64,000 nt of DNA from Roseovarius spongiae (GCF_003651245.1 NZ_RAPE01000005.1:205235-269234); one strand, 5' to 3'. Numbered from the stretch's first letter, positions 38,651-49,800 are shown. Numbers and translations: made by a program. The notes: a model not told the origin generated them from the sequence alone.

Positions 38651-39944
38651 AAGCCTTGCCCCGACAGCGGAACTCCACGAGATCGCGGATATCAACCCCG
38701 AAACACTACCCGGCAACATGCCGGGTAGTTTCGCGTTTCGCTATGTTGACTTGTCAGCAGCGGATCGTGGGGCAATTGACTGGGGGTGCGTCGGTTGGAC
38801 AACTTTCCTTGCAGCCCCAAGCAGAGCGCGACGGATTGCCAATTCGGGTGATGCGTTGTTCGGCACAGTCCGGCCATATCTGCAATCGCATGGTCAAGTG
38901 CCTCAAGGGGAGCAAGGTCCAATCATTGCCTCGACAGGGTTTTCGGTTGTTCGGGCGCGCAGAGGTTATTCTGATCCATCGTTTCTTTTTCACACGCTCA
39001 TGGGTAGTGCGGTCTTTGAGCAAGCAAATCGGCACGCCATTGGTTCCAGCTACCCTGCGGTGACCGAGAAAGACGTTGCGCGGTTTCGTGTGTTCAGTCC
39101 ACCTGCCGCCCACCAATCCAAAATCGCCGAAATCCTCGACACGCTGGACGCGGCAATCCGGGGGACCGAGGCAGTGGTGGCCAAGTTGAAGGCGATGAAG
39201 CAGGGGCTGCTGCATGACCTGCTGACCCGCGGCATCGACGCAAACGGAGACCTCCGCCCCCCACAGCCCGAGGCCCCCCACCTCTACAAACAAACCCCGC
39301 TCGGCTGGCTGCCGAAGGAGTGGGGGGCAGCCAAACTACCCGGACTGGCGATGAACAGCCGCCCAGTTATCCGCACAGGTCCTTTCGGCAGTTCCTTGAA
39401 GGGTGAGCACTGGCGGGAAACTGGCAGGCCGGTCATAACTATCGGGTCGTTTGGCGAGAATGGTTTCATCCGCGATGAACTTCTTTTTATTGACGAAAAG
39501 AAAGCTGTCAGCATGCTCGAATACGAGGTACATGCTGGCGATCTCGTTTTCTCACGCGTTGCAGACGTTGGCAGAAGTCTTGTTGTGGACGAACGTCAAG
39601 CAGGCTGGATCATGTCCTCCAACCTAATGCGGATTTCCGTCGACCCGAAGAGGCTGTTGCCAAGCTTGCTTCACGTCCAGCTTCGGCACTCTGTTCGCCT
39701 TCGAAAGCAGATGTCACAACTGGTCAACTCCGCCGGTCGGGACGTCGCAAATAGCGCTGTACTTCTTGCTTTGGATATCGCTGTACCGCAGGTGGAAGAA
39801 CAGACAATGATCAATCAAGCGATACGCTTGAATAACAATAAGTTGGCGAGTGAAGAACGACAGCTCAACAAGCTCCGCCTCCAGAAATCCGGCCTGATGA
39901 ACGACCTGCTCACCGGTCGGGTTTCCGTCACGCCGCTGCTATAA
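38643..39944 (+). CDS. hsdS: Type I restriction system specificity subunit HsdS
   Basis: The product has 433 residues with two target-recognition domains, each followed by a conserved helical spacer. The spacers are visible as [19 protein letters not shown] near the middle and [19 protein letters not shown] at the end. Each domain reads half of the bipartite DNA site. The gene is intact. It starts inside the end of hsdM, which is usual for balanced expression. Confidence 0.94.
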   Translation: MSESLAPTAELHEIADINPETLPGNMPGSFAFRYVDLSAADRGAIDWGCVGWTTFLAAPSRARRIANSGDALFGTVRPYLQSHGQVPQGEQGPIIASTGFSVVRARRGYSDPSFLFHTLMGSAVFEQANRHAIGSSYPAVTEKDVARFRVFSPPAAHQSKIAEILDTLDAAIRGTEAVVAKLKAMKQGLLHDLLTRGIDANGDLRPPQPEAPHLYKQTPLGWLPKEWGAAKLPGLAMNSRPVIRTGPFGSSLKGEHWRETGRPVITIGSFGENGFIRDELLFIDEKKAVSMLEYEVHAGDLVFSRVADVGRSLVVDERQAGWIMSSNLMRISVDPKRLLPSLLHVQLRHSVRLRKQMSQLVNSAGRDVANSAVLLALDIAVPQVEEQTMINQAIRLNNNKLASEERQLNKLRLQKSGLMNDLLTGRVSVTPLL

Positions 39945-39959
39945 TCGAGGGGTCTGGTC

Positions 39960-42900
39960 ATGGGACATGAATACTGGGACGTTGAAAAACCCTTCATCGA
40001 CCAATGTGCTACCATGGGCTGGCAGGCGCAGACCGGCAACATGGACGACCCCGCCCTGACGGGGCGCGCCAGTTTCAAAGAGGTCATCAGCGAGGCCACC
40101 CTGCGCCAGCGCCTGCGCGCCATCAACCCCGGCCCGGATGGCCAGCCCTGGCTCGACGATGCGCGCCTCTCCGAGGCTGTCAGCGCGCTGACACGTCACG
40201 GCCAGCGCGCGTTGATGGAGGCGAACCAGGCGATCACCGAACTGCTGCTCAAGGGGCTGACCGTCGAGGGCCTGCCCGGCTGGGACGGTGGGCGCGGCCA
40301 GACCATCCGATACATCGACTGGGCCGATCCGGCGGCCAATACCTTCACTGTGGCCAACCAGTTCCGCGTCGACTGTCCGCCCGGCCATGACGTGGGCAAG
40401 GGCTTTATCATCCCCGACATCGTGCTGCTGCTGAACGGCATCCCCGTGGCGGTGGTCGAAGCGAAAAGCCCCGGTATCCCCGAACCGCTGGCCGAGGCGA
40501 TCAAACAACTGCGCCGCTATCACAACGCCCGCAAGGTGGCGCTGGAGGTCGAAGAGAACGAGGGCGCGCCTGCGCTCTTCGGTTCGGTTCAGTTGCTGAT
40601 CGCCACAAGCTTTGATGAGGCCCGTGTCGGCTGCATCGGCGCGGGGTTCGGGCACTACGGGCGATGGAAAACGGTGGTCGGCCCCGATGGCACCGGATCC
40701 GAGGATGATGTGGCGGCAGCCTTGGGCAAGAAGGGGCTGTCAGAGCAGGAGCGCCTTGTCGCCGGCATGCTGCGTCCTTCACATATGCTGGACATCCTGC
40801 GGCACTTCCTGCTGTTCATGCAGGCGGGTGGCCAGACCATCAAGACGGTGTGCCGATACCAGCAATACCGCGCTGTGAACCGGGCGCTGGAACGCTTGCG
40901 CACCGGCAAGACGCGGGAGCAGGATGGCGAGTGTGATCGCCGTGGTGGCATCGTCTGGCACACCCAAGGCTCGGGCAAAAGCCTGACCATGGTGTTCATG
41001 ATCCGCAAGATGCGCACCGACCTGAGCCTGCGAAAATTCAAGGTAATCATCGTCACCGACCGGCGCGACCTGCAGCGGCAATTGTCCGAAACCGTGACCC
41101 TGTCGGGCGATGTGGTGGAACTGGCAACGAGTGCCGGATCCTTGAAAAGGCTGGCACGACGCAAGGGGCCTGGCTTGGTCTTTGCCACAATCCAGAAATA
41201 CCGCACCGATGAGGACGTTGCCGAGGTCACGAAGGGGCCAGTTTTCGAGGTCCTGAACGAAGATGACAGCATCCTCGTTGTTGTGGACGAGGCGCACCGG
41301 ACGCAGGCAGGCGATCTTCACGCGAATCTTCTGGCCGCACTGCCGAATTGTGCGCGGATCGGCTTCACCGGCACGCCTATCATCATGGGCGAAAAGAAGC
41401 GGACGACGCAGATATTCGGCGAGTTCATCGACCAGTATACGATCAAGGAGGCCGAGGCGGATGGGGCAACCGTGCCAGTGCTCTATGAGGGCCGCACCGC
41501 CGAGGGCGCGGTAAAGGACGGCGCCACGCTGGACGGGCTTTTCGAGGACATGTTTCGCGGGCGCACCGACGAGGAACTGGAGGCGATCCGCAAGAAATAC
41601 GCGACCAAGGGCAACATCCTGGAGGCACCGGCGCTGATCGCCGAGAAGGCCCGGGACATGCTTCGGCACTATGTGACCAACCTCTTGCCTAACGGGTACA
41701 AGGCGCAAGTGGTCGCTTACAGTCGCACGGCAGTGGTCCGGTATCACAGAGCGCTCCTTGAGGCGCGGGATGAATTGATGGCTGAGACTTCGGCGCTGTC
41801 AGATCGTGATAAAGCCATGGATGATGAAGCCCTCTGCTCCAGGCCGCCGCGGCTGCAGGCATTGGTTCAGGCCTGGCGGTATCGAGACACACTGGAGAAG
41901 ATCGAGTTCGCCGCCATCATGTCCGGCGGAAACAATGATGACGCGAGCTGGAAGCAATGGACCGACGGCTCTGCTCAGGGAACGAGAATCAAGAGATTCA
42001 AAAAACCACTCTTCCACAAGGATCCGACAAAAGCGGACCCGCTGGCATTCCTGATCGTCAAATCCATGCTGTTGACCGGTTTTGACGCGCCAATTGAGGG
42101 CGTGATGTATTTGGATCGATCGATTCGAGAGGCGGAGTTGCTTCAGGCAATCGCTCGTGTGAATCGCACCGGCCACGGAAAGACCTGCGGTATCGTGGTA
42201 GATTATTTTGGAGTTGCGCATCACTTGAAGACGGCTCTCGCCGCCTATTCCGATGAGGACATTGAAGGCGCTCTCGTCAGCCTGAATGACCAAATACCGG
42301 TTCTGGGAGACCGCCACATCCGCGTCGTCGACATATTCCGACGGGCTGGACTTGATGATTTATCTGACGACGAGGGCTGCTTGAATATACTGGCCACCGA
42401 GAAGGCTCGCGCCGAGTTTACCGTGAAGCTCAAGGACTTTCTGAAGTCACTCGAAATCGTGCTGCCGCGCCCTGAGGGCCTCCCTTTTGTGAAGGATGCC
42501 AAGCGCCTCGCCTATATTCATGCACGCGCGCGCAACCGATACCGTGACGTGCTGGTGATCGGATCGGATGTCGGGGCGAAAGTCCGAAAGCTAATCGATG
42601 ATCACGTCATTTCTCTCGGAATCGACCCAAAGATCCCACCGGTTCAGCTGACAGATGTCGAATTCGATAATCGGGTAGGTCAGGCATCAGGAGATCGCGC
42701 AAAGGCTTCTGAAATGGAGCACGCGATCCGCTCCCACATACGGAAGAACCTTGAAACCGATCCCGTCCGATTCAAGAAGATATCGGAGCGATTGAACAAA
42801 ATTCTGGATGGCTTCGGACAGCAATGGGACCAGATAATTGAGCAACTGCAATCCATTATTGACGAACTGCGCTCCAGCGAACCTCAGCCCAATGATACAG

Positions 42901-43226
42901 TCGCAGCTACTCCAGATGTATACATACCATTTCTAAGAACGGTGCTTGAAGCTTTCTCAGTCAATGATGATACACCAGCCGAGCACCTGCATGCTATCCA
43001 TCAAATGACCAGGGAGGTAGTTGATCGGATCATCGAGGAAGTGTGTGCAAACCGGTCAATCTGGAGTAGTTTCAAGATGGCGGATCAAGAAAACCTTCGA
43101 TCTGAAATTTTCGAGATCATTTTTGAGAGTAAGACCAGTGGTTTCGACGTTGACGATGCTGAGAGCCTCGCCGACCAGCTTCTGCATCAGGCAAAGGCAA
43201 ATGATGCCAAGCTCAGGAGCGCGTGA
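39960..43226 (+). CDS. hsdR: Type I restriction system endonuclease/translocase HsdR
   Basis: The product has 1088 residues. An N-terminal PD-(D/E)xK nuclease has IIPDIVLLLNG and VAVVEAKSPG (about residues 150-170). The SF2 motor has Walker A HTQGSGKSLTMVF (about 332), DEAH (VVDEAHRTQ, about 442) and TGTPIIMGEK. A C-terminal helical region binds the core. It cuts unmethylated DNA after ATP-driven translocation. ATG at 39960 follows hsdS by 15 bp. The last bases overlap the metallopeptidase gene by 4 bp. Confidence 0.96.
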   Translation: MGHEYWDVEKPFIDQCATMGWQAQTGNMDDPALTGRASFKEVISEATLRQRLRAINPGPDGQPWLDDARLSEAVSALTRHGQRALMEANQAITELLLKGLTVEGLPGWDGGRGQTIRYIDWADPAANTFTVANQFRVDCPPGHDVGKGFIIPDIVLLLNGIPVAVVEAKSPGIPEPLAEAIKQLRRYHNARKVALEVEENEGAPALFGSVQLLIATSFDEARVGCIGAGFGHYGRWKTVVGPDGTGSEDDVAAALGKKGLSEQERLVAGMLRPSHMLDILRHFLLFMQAGGQTIKTVCRYQQYRAVNRALERLRTGKTREQDGECDRRGGIVWHTQGSGKSLTMVFMIRKMRTDLSLRKFKVIIVTDRRDLQRQLSETVTLSGDVVELATSAGSLKRLARRKGPGLVFATIQKYRTDEDVAEVTKGPVFEVLNEDDSILVVVDEAHRTQAGDLHANLLAALPNCARIGFTGTPIIMGEKKRTTQIFGEFIDQYTIKEAEADGATVPVLYEGRTAEGAVKDGATLDGLFEDMFRGRTDEELEAIRKKYATKGNILEAPALIAEKARDMLRHYVTNLLPNGYKAQVVAYSRTAVVRYHRALLEARDELMAETSALSDRDKAMDDEALCSRPPRLQALVQAWRYRDTLEKIEFAAIMSGGNNDDASWKQWTDGSAQGTRIKRFKKPLFHKDPTKADPLAFLIVKSMLLTGFDAPIEGVMYLDRSIREAELLQAIARVNRTGHGKTCGIVVDYFGVAHHLKTALAAYSDEDIEGALVSLNDQIPVLGDRHIRVVDIFRRAGLDDLSDDEGCLNILATEKARAEFTVKLKDFLKSLEIVLPRPEGLPFVKDAKRLAYIHARARNRYRDVLVIGSDVGAKVRKLIDDHVISLGIDPKIPPVQLTDVEFDNRVGQASGDRAKASEMEHAIRSHIRKNLETDPVRFKKISERLNKILDGFGQQWDQIIEQLQSIIDELRSSEPQPNDTVAATPDVYIPFLRTVLEAFSVNDDTPAEHLHAIHQMTREVVDRIIEEVCANRSIWSSFKMADQENLRSEIFEIIFESKTSGFDVDDAESLADQLLHQAKANDAKLRSA

Positions 43227-43978
43227 TGCCTATCCTTCCGCTCTCTCCGATCCGCACCGGTGGAAAGCCGGCCCGCATCACCGAGAAGAGGCTCGAAGTG
43301 GACGGGCTTTCCTTCGATGTGCATCGTAGCGGTAGACGAAAGACCCTCCAAATTACGGTAGAGCGATCTGGAGACCTTTCGATCGTTGCGCCGACCGGCG
43401 CTGCAGATCAAGAAATGCTCGACTTCGTTCAAGAAAAACTCCTGTGGATCCACACCAAGCTCGAAGAAAAGGCCCGCTTGCAAAGGCGGGCACCAATCAA
43501 AGAATTCGTGGATGGCGAAGGTTTCCTCTATCTCGGAAAGAGCTACCGGCTGCGCCTTATAGACCAGCAACTGGTTGATCTCTCCTTAAAGAATGGCCGC
43601 TTCTGTCTTCGCAGAGCGTCGGTTCATCGCGCACGCGATATATTTGTATCGTGGTATGGACACCGGGCCCAGAAGTGGTTTGCAAAGCAAGTGTCGGAGC
43701 ATGCTACTCGCATGGGTGTCGACATCAGAGAGGTCAAGGTGCAGGATCTCGGTTTCCGCTGGGGTTCGTTCGGTTCTGACGGTCGCTTATTGTTCCATTG
43801 GAAGGCAATTCTCCTACCACCGCGAATTGCGCAATATGTCGTGGTTCATGAACTCGCGCATGCGCATCATCCGGACCACTCCGCAAACTTCTGGATCAAG
43901 GTGGAGCAGCATTTGCCAGATTGGCGAAACCGCAAGGCTTGGTTAGCAGAGAATGGTGTTCAGGTTGAAGGGCTTTAA
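43223..43978 (+). CDS. YgjP-like zinc metallopeptidase of the hsd operon
   Basis: The product has 251 residues. It carries the zinc motif HELAHAHHPDHSANFW, with HExxH and a downstream His, and the DUF45/YgjP landmarks DLGFRWGSFGSDGRLLFHWK. It overlaps hsdR by 4 bp, so it is the fourth gene of the operon. YgjP-like peptidases are often found beside type I restriction genes, but their job is not firmly known; control of HsdR levels is a guess. The gene is followed directly by an IS remnant. Confidence 0.9.
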   Translation: MMPILPLSPIRTGGKPARITEKRLEVDGLSFDVHRSGRRKTLQITVERSGDLSIVAPTGAADQEMLDFVQEKLLWIHTKLEEKARLQRRAPIKEFVDGEGFLYLGKSYRLRLIDQQLVDLSLKNGRFCLRRASVHRARDIFVSWYGHRAQKWFAKQVSEHATRMGVDIREVKVQDLGFRWGSFGSDGRLLFHWKAILLPPRIAQYVVVHELAHAHHPDHSANFWIKVEQHLPDWRNRKAWLAENGVQVEGL

Positions 43979-44134
43979 GTGGCGGCAAGCAAGCCCGCAT
44001 ACTTCTTCTTCCAGTTGAAGTAGGTCGCCTGGCTGATGCCTGCCTTGCGGCAGATCTCAGACACCGGCGTGCCTTCCTCCCCTTGCTTGATGATGAACGC
44101 TTTTTGCGCGGCCGAAAACTTCGATGCCTTCATG
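43979..44134 (-). pseudogene. IS3-family transposase OrfA fragment
   Basis: On the minus strand the sequence reads MKASKFSAAQKAFIIKQGEE, then ISQATYFNWKKKYAG, the helix-turn-helix start of IS3-family OrfA. About 50 residues remain. The rest of OrfA and all of OrfB are missing, and the break falls at the stop of the metallopeptidase gene. It is a dead remnant. Confidence 0.85.
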
Positions 44135-44193
44135 TGATTCCAACCGCAAATGGTTAGACCAACAGAGGTGAAGACTACAAAATTGATCGCACG

Positions 44194-44577
44194 TCACCAT
44201 TCCTGCAATGGATCACTTCCATATCTATTCTCGCCGATCGTTCCAGGAACCGCACACAGCACCAAAAGAAACGCAAGTGAGAATGCGCCAGAATATGGTG
44301 GCGGCAGCAGCGCGATTATGACCCAAAGTAAAGATAGCCATCCGGTAACGCCGAAGTCCCGTAGCCTTTGACCGGTCAGAAAATATTGGGCAATAAGAAA
44401 GGGAATGTAAAAGATAAAATAAATGACCCGGCCAGATCTTAGCGGTACATCAAAAAAGATTAGTGCGCCGATCACTAAAGCCATGATTAGCAGAAGGAAG
44501 ACGTTCGCAAGGATGAAGCTTTTCCGGTTGCGCCTAACCGTTGTCGAGAACCAAAATTCGCTCGCTGGAAGAGACAT
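44194..44577 (-). CDS. Small membrane protein, DUF805-like
   Basis: The product has 127 residues with three or four hydrophobic helices (FILANVFLLLIMALVIGALIF, VIYFIFYIPFLIAQYFL). The loop GQRLRDFGVTGWLSLLWVI resembles the conserved R-L-H-D/R-D-x-G-x-S-G-W motif of DUF805 proteins. DUF805 proteins are common bacterial inner-membrane proteins without a defined role. It is AT-richer than the restriction operon. It is probably cotranscribed with the next small membrane gene, 9 bp upstream. Confidence 0.7.
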   Translation of the reverse strand: MSLPASEFWFSTTVRRNRKSFILANVFLLLIMALVIGALIFFDVPLRSGRVIYFIFYIPFLIAQYFLTGQRLRDFGVTGWLSLLWVIIALLPPPYSGAFSLAFLLVLCAVPGTIGENRYGSDPLQEW

Positions 44578-44586
44578 TATTCGGAA

Positions 44587-44853
44587 TCAACTACGGTCAA
44601 AAATAGCGAAAAGAATGAACACCGGGACAAACCAGAAGAATAGCAGTCCTGCCTGAATCCAACTCCAGTCCCAAACATTCACTGCGCCATAAACGCCAAG
44701 GCCAGCGCCAAGAAGCGGTATATAGGTTGTGAAGCCTGCGATTAGGAAACCAATAAATCCATCAACTCCTGTGGCATAATCAATGCCATCCATGATCGCG
44801 AATAGTTGGACGATACCTATCACAAAATAAGCAATATAAAGAAATACCTGCAT
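44587..44853 (-). CDS. Small three-helix membrane protein
   Basis: The product has 88 residues, mostly hydrophobic: IAYFVIGIVQLFAIMDGI, then FIGFLIAGFTTYIPLLGAGLG, then AGLLFFWFVPVFILFAIFD. It is the upstream partner of the DUF805-like gene. I do not recognise the family. The two may form a small membrane module, such as an immunity or envelope pair, but nothing shows this directly. Confidence 0.6.
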   Translation of the reverse strand: MQVFLYIAYFVIGIVQLFAIMDGIDYATGVDGFIGFLIAGFTTYIPLLGAGLGVYGAVNVWDWSWIQAGLLFFWFVPVFILFAIFDRS

Positions 44854-45363
44854 TGGTTAGATACTCTCATTCATAAACAAGGCCTTTATAGGCGGTGCCG
44901 CTGGCCAGAGAGTAAGTGATACTCGGTAGCTATCGCAAGATGACAGTTGCACAGAATGAGACAAGGGAGGCACAAAAGCCCGAGTTGTCTTAGGTCACGA
45001 ACAGGCTGCTGAAAAGGTCCGGCATCAACCAAAACACCGCCCCAACAGGGTGATTTTCGACCTCTCTCGTCGAACTGACGAGAATCTTTCAAGACAGGCA
45101 GCGATCAGCTATGCGAGTACTACGGGCCAGAGTTCTTTTTCAACAGCCTGCTAAGGGCTCAGAGCTCGGTGCGGCAGTGCGGCAGCCATCTGGGTGTTCC
45201 TTCGGGGTATCTGGGCATTCCGACATGGACTCGACATGGACGGCCCTATGCCGACCCTCGTGTTTTGTGCGTCGCAGGGCTGGGTTCAGCCGGAACATCT
45301 CTTGACAGTCTGGGCTCTCTATACCTTCATCTCGGCACTGATTGTAGCCAAGTTGAACGCGTG
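44854..45363. other. Intergenic region containing a MITE-like repeat
   Basis: No complete gene is supported. The gap carries the promoter side of the two membrane genes and a short inverted-repeat element at 45002-45150. The open frame of the downstream protease gene runs back through it but lacks family similarity there. Confidence 0.5.
45002..45150. repeat. MITE-like inverted-repeat element
   Basis: This 149-bp segment is bounded by CAGGCTGCTGAAAA on the left and TTTTCAACAGCCTG on the right. The arms match at 13 of 14 positions and have the look of transposase ends. It has no coding capacity. I see no clear target duplication, so it may be a deletion remnant of an insertion sequence rather than a true MITE. 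Confidence 0.55.
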
Positions 45364-46458
45364 ATGGGTCTGATCTTCTTCCTTTTGACTGTCATGTTGG
45401 GCCTGCCCTGTGTGGCGACTGCGAAAGATATGACCTTCGAGATCGTCTATATGAACCACACCAACGTGGTCGTGGCTGACGGCGACATTACCGCGAAAAC
45501 GCCGGAGGCTTTCCAAGCCTTTCTCGACACCAGCCCTTTTGACGGGTTCCGGTTTGTAGTCGCACTGAACAGTGGCGGGGGAAGCCTTGTCGGAGGGATG
45601 AGGCTCGGTCAGATGATCCGGGAAAGCGGGCTCGACACGACGGTCGAGGCCTATCCTCCAGATGCCACCACAGGAAAGCCCGGATATGCAACACGACCGG
45701 GCCAATGTTATTCCGCCTGCGCGATCGCTTTCCTCGGAGGCGTGCGCCGCGCGAAGCCCGAGGAGGCTAAGCTCGGCTTCCATCAGTTTTCTTCAGCAGG
45801 GGGTTCCTTTGAGGTCCGCGAGAGCGTTTACATGACAGAAGCCGTGGCGCAACTCATGGGAGCGACAGTCCTGGGCTATATCCTCAAGATGGGCGGGGAG
45901 CCGGAGCTGTTTACGCGCCTCAGTGAGACGCTGCCGCATGAGATGTGGAAGCCAAGGACCGATGATCTCACTGGCCTGAAAATCATCACCCGCGAAACCT
46001 TTCAGGACTTCGAGTTCGAACCCTACGGACAAGGGGTTATCTCCTATGCTCAGTCAGCAGAAAATGTTGCCGGGCGATCCGTAGTCGGCCAGATCACCGC
46101 CTATTGCAAAGCGGGCGTGCCTTATGTCTTGCTTTCGGCTCTGAAGCTTGAGCACGGAACCGATGCGCGCACCCGAACGCTCATTGCCGAGGAGCAAAAT
46201 GGCTACGTGATTTCGGCAGAAGGAAGGGGTAAGCCAGCGAAATACGGTCCCGGCGCGGTCAATGTGCGCATGTCTGAGGGACTGCCGCTGGCTGAGCTCC
46301 AACTCGACGCTCGCGGTGTGGATCTCGTGACCCGCGGGCCAGTCCTGATCCGGGTCGATTTTCCGGCGGCGGTCGGCGCAATATTCGCGCTGCGCACCAC
46401 GCCATCACAGCGTGACTTGGCCGCGCTTTCCGCAGCCTTCCGGCTCTGTTTCAGATAG
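45364..46458 (+). CDS. Secreted ClpP-like serine protease domain protein
   Basis: The product has about 364 residues with a signal peptide (LIFFLLTVMLGLPCVATA). The fold is that of periplasmic ClpP-like proteins (COG3904 type). It has LNSGGGSLVGGMRLG near residue 60, the nucleophile Ser in CYSACAIAFLGG, and the His in KLGFHQFSS. The C-terminal 170 residues are unassigned. I start at ATG 45364; GTG 45361 is also possible. Similar genes are widespread in alphaproteobacteria and may cleave envelope or membrane proteins. Its presence as transposon cargo is notable. Confidence 0.75.
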   Translation: MGLIFFLLTVMLGLPCVATAKDMTFEIVYMNHTNVVVADGDITAKTPEAFQAFLDTSPFDGFRFVVALNSGGGSLVGGMRLGQMIRESGLDTTVEAYPPDATTGKPGYATRPGQCYSACAIAFLGGVRRAKPEEAKLGFHQFSSAGGSFEVRESVYMTEAVAQLMGATVLGYILKMGGEPELFTRLSETLPHEMWKPRTDDLTGLKIITRETFQDFEFEPYGQGVISYAQSAENVAGRSVVGQITAYCKAGVPYVLLSALKLEHGTDARTRTLIAEEQNGYVISAEGRGKPAKYGPGAVNVRMSEGLPLAELQLDARGVDLVTRGPVLIRVDFPAAVGAIFALRTTPSQRDLAALSAAFRLCFR

Positions 46459-46833
46459 TCCTCGACGCAGACTGCGACGTCGCAGCTTTCATGGAGGCGC
46501 GCCCATTTGAACAAAGAATAAGAGCATCTTATCAATCTGAAGGTGGCAGGGCGGGGTGGCGTCTGCCAGCGACAGGCTTACGACGACAGGTAGACTGCAA
46601 TCGACGATTTTTTCGGCCCACAGCTGGCTTTAGCTCTATGTCACGGCGCCGCAACGCAGCACTCGAAGCCGCCATTGCAACTCTATATTCTTTGGGAGCT
46701 CAATGACATGGAATACTGAAAAAAGCTCTTTTATTCAGAAAATTAGGTGGTTACGCTTCAACTTTGAGGCGAAGTATAGGCAGCAGACCGGGAGCCGGTC
46801 GACATCTTGCCTTCCGGCCAAGGAAACCACTGA
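46459..46833. other. Gap before the helicase gene
   Basis: I find no supported gene here. An open frame at 46491-46706 lacks any family feature. The region is likely a promoter plus decayed sequence; AAGGA precedes the helicase GTG. Confidence 0.4.
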
Positions 46834-49800
46834 GTGAACCTGAAAGAACTAATTTCCGATGAGCGGAATTCGATTACGGGACAAGGCATCGATAGCAGAG
46901 CCTGTTCAAAGACGCTCCGGCACCTCCGCCGCCACAATTTTTGGGAGGGTGTCGAAGATGCGCCACACCTCTGGGAGCACCAGCAAGCAGCTATCGCCAC
47001 GGTCGTCGCCTATCTGCACGGCGACAAGCAGATACCAGAGCGGCCCGAGCACACAGAAGCCGCGCTCCTGAAACTACCCACCGGCACTGGCAAGTCTGGC
47101 ATCATTGCTATCCTTGCGCGGTGCCTGCCGGAGGTCCGCCGTGTACTCGTATTGACGCCACGCACCGCGCTGACTGAGCAACTCCTGGCGGACATCCGTT
47201 ACCGTTTCTGGTCCCACCTTGGGTATGAGGCAAACGGCTCGGCACTCTTCACCGCGGAGTCTGACGTGTTCGGCACCACGCTTGAAAACGTGCATGTCGA
47301 ACAATTGTTGCCCAAGAATGTCGGCATGGTGGTGCAGCATCTCGGCAATCAGGCCACTGATCGCGTCGTTCTCGTCGGCACCCATCAGGCGCTCGGCGAC
47401 ATCCGCAAGACGGCACATGATCCGGATGATGGCGGTTCGGCAGTTGCAGCAGATCTTCTTGCGCATATCCGGGACCAGTTTGATCTCGTGATCGTCGATG
47501 AAGGTCATTACGAGCCTGCTATCTCGTGGTCACGCGGCGTTCGAGAATTCAATCTGCCGACTCTATTATTGAGCGCAACGCCTTATAGGAACGACTACAA
47601 GTCTTTTCGTGTGCGCGGACGTTATCTCTTCAACTTCCCTTACCGGCAGGCCGTTGACAGGCGTATTATCCGTCCCGCCGATATCATCGTGCCAGAAGGC
47701 GACGCCGGGCCAGTGGCGGGGGAAGCTGCAATCCCGCGGTTTGTCGGCATTTTGCACAGGGAATTGCCCGAACGCCTGCGAGAAGCCGAAAGCTGGTTTT
47801 TGAACGGCGTAACGCCAAAAGTCATGGTGCGCGGTGACGACCTCGAGACCCTCACGCTCTTACAGACCGAGATTAACCGCGTCTTCGACACGCAAGCTGT
47901 CGTGATCCATGACCGCGCGAAAAAGACGCAGCAGAACAGGGACATGTTCACCAGCGTCGCGTCCGCTCTTCGGTCCCGCCCCGACGCGCAGTTCTGGATT
48001 CACCAGAACAAGCTCATGGAGGGGATCGACGATCCGTCATTCGTCGCCGTGGCAATCTTCGATCTCATGGGCAATGCGCGGCAACTCGTGCAACAGATTG
48101 GACGTGCGACCAGATATTCGAGGGGAGAGGACGGTCGGCCCCAGTCAGGTTGGATTCTTTCCACGCCTGCCAATGCCGAGCGGATTCGGAATGCTTGGCA
48201 GCGATACCAAGGGTACGAGGAATATGCGGCGCGGAACACCGCGCACATTGTCACGAACGAGGTTACGCTTCCGGACCGCTTGCTCGAATACATGGCCGAG
48301 TACCAGTATATTAGCGGTGAATTTCGGGGGCGCTTCGAGTTCGAACAGCCGCTCGCCGCAAGCGACATCCAGCTTCCCCGAACCGCCGCGGTTCTGAGAA
48401 CTGCCGCGCCGCTTCCCGACATCCGTGTGTTTGCCACGGTGATCGAAGAAGCAATCATGGACAAGGACCGGTTCAAGATCACACCGATTGAAGGCATGCC
48501 AGATGGTTCGATGGGTTTTTCCTACTATGCATGGCGCAACTCGCCGCACCTGATCGACCGGTTCTTTTCTGAATGGAGGCTTGGGATTTTCCTTGCTGTC
48601 CAACAGGGCGAACTCGTTTTCATGCACGATACAGAAGGCCTTGTGGTGGATTTGGATGGCCTTAGCCTCAAACGTGCAGGCAGGTCAGTCATGGAAAAGG
48701 CCTTCCCTGAGGGTGTCGACAATCCGTCCCGACTTTCCCGCATGTCCTTCTCCTCTCTCGACATGTCCCAACATGCAATCCGGGCAATGGCGCTGCGGAC
48801 CCGTTCCTTTGCAGATGCCTTCACCGATTTGCTTGATCCCTCGCTCGTTCCTGCAACTGCCGCCGGTTTTGTAAACGGGACCGCCCGGTATGTTGGCTTT
48901 AATCGCTCGCGCCTGCGCGATGCTTCGGAGCGCTATGTTCCGGTTTCAGACTATGTTACTTGGACTGCTGAGCTTGCTGCCGAGCTGGCGGATGCCGATC
49001 GAGAGCGAAGCCATGTCTTCGATCGATATGCAGCGTTGGTCGAAGATATCGATGACCAAGAAGCCCAGCCGGTTTCGATCCTGCTTGACCCATCGCTTGA
49101 TGATATGCGGGACGACGAGGCCGGTGGTGCGGCCTGGGCTCTCCTTGAAGACATTGATTACTTTGATCTATGTGCCGCGGTGGACGGCGTAACAGGCGGA
49201 TTCACGATCCAGATCGGTGACGAGGATGTGCCTTGTAGCGTCGAGTTCGTTCCGGAAGCGCGCAAATACAGGATTGCCAGCACCAGGCTGGATGAGCTTG
49301 CTCCCGCGCCGGAAGGAGAGGGCAGGCGTCAGGCGCTGACGCTCGTGCAGCGGCTTAACAAAGGGCAGGCCTTCCGCATTCTCACACAGCGTGACAGCGT
49401 CGTGTATTCGGAGGGCAATTTCTACGAACCGAAGATGCAGTGGGTTCAGGACGGCGGTGTAAAACCGATTCTCGAATATGTCCACGCATCGCCCACCCTC
49501 GATGCAGCCCTGACGGAGAAGGGCGAAAATCAATACGCTGCAAATCGTGCCGATTGGTACAGGCAGTCCATTTTCGGGCTCTTTTCGGTAACGTGCGAAG
49601 GCCAGCGCGTTGCCAACGGGATTGTGGACGATAAGCTTACCGCCGCAATTGAAGCTATACCGGTCTGGCTGTGTGATGACGATAGCCGTGAAGTCGCGGA
49701 CTTCATAGGTTTTGATCCTGATAGCAGGAAGATCGTGCTTGTTCACGCAAAGGTCGGCGATGTGGGACGGGGCGGGACCGGGTATCATGTCGGCGGACTG

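Noticed and set aside
45169..45363. N-terminal extension of the ClpP-like protein
   Set aside because: The signal peptide starts at 45364, and the extension has no ribosome site or similarity.
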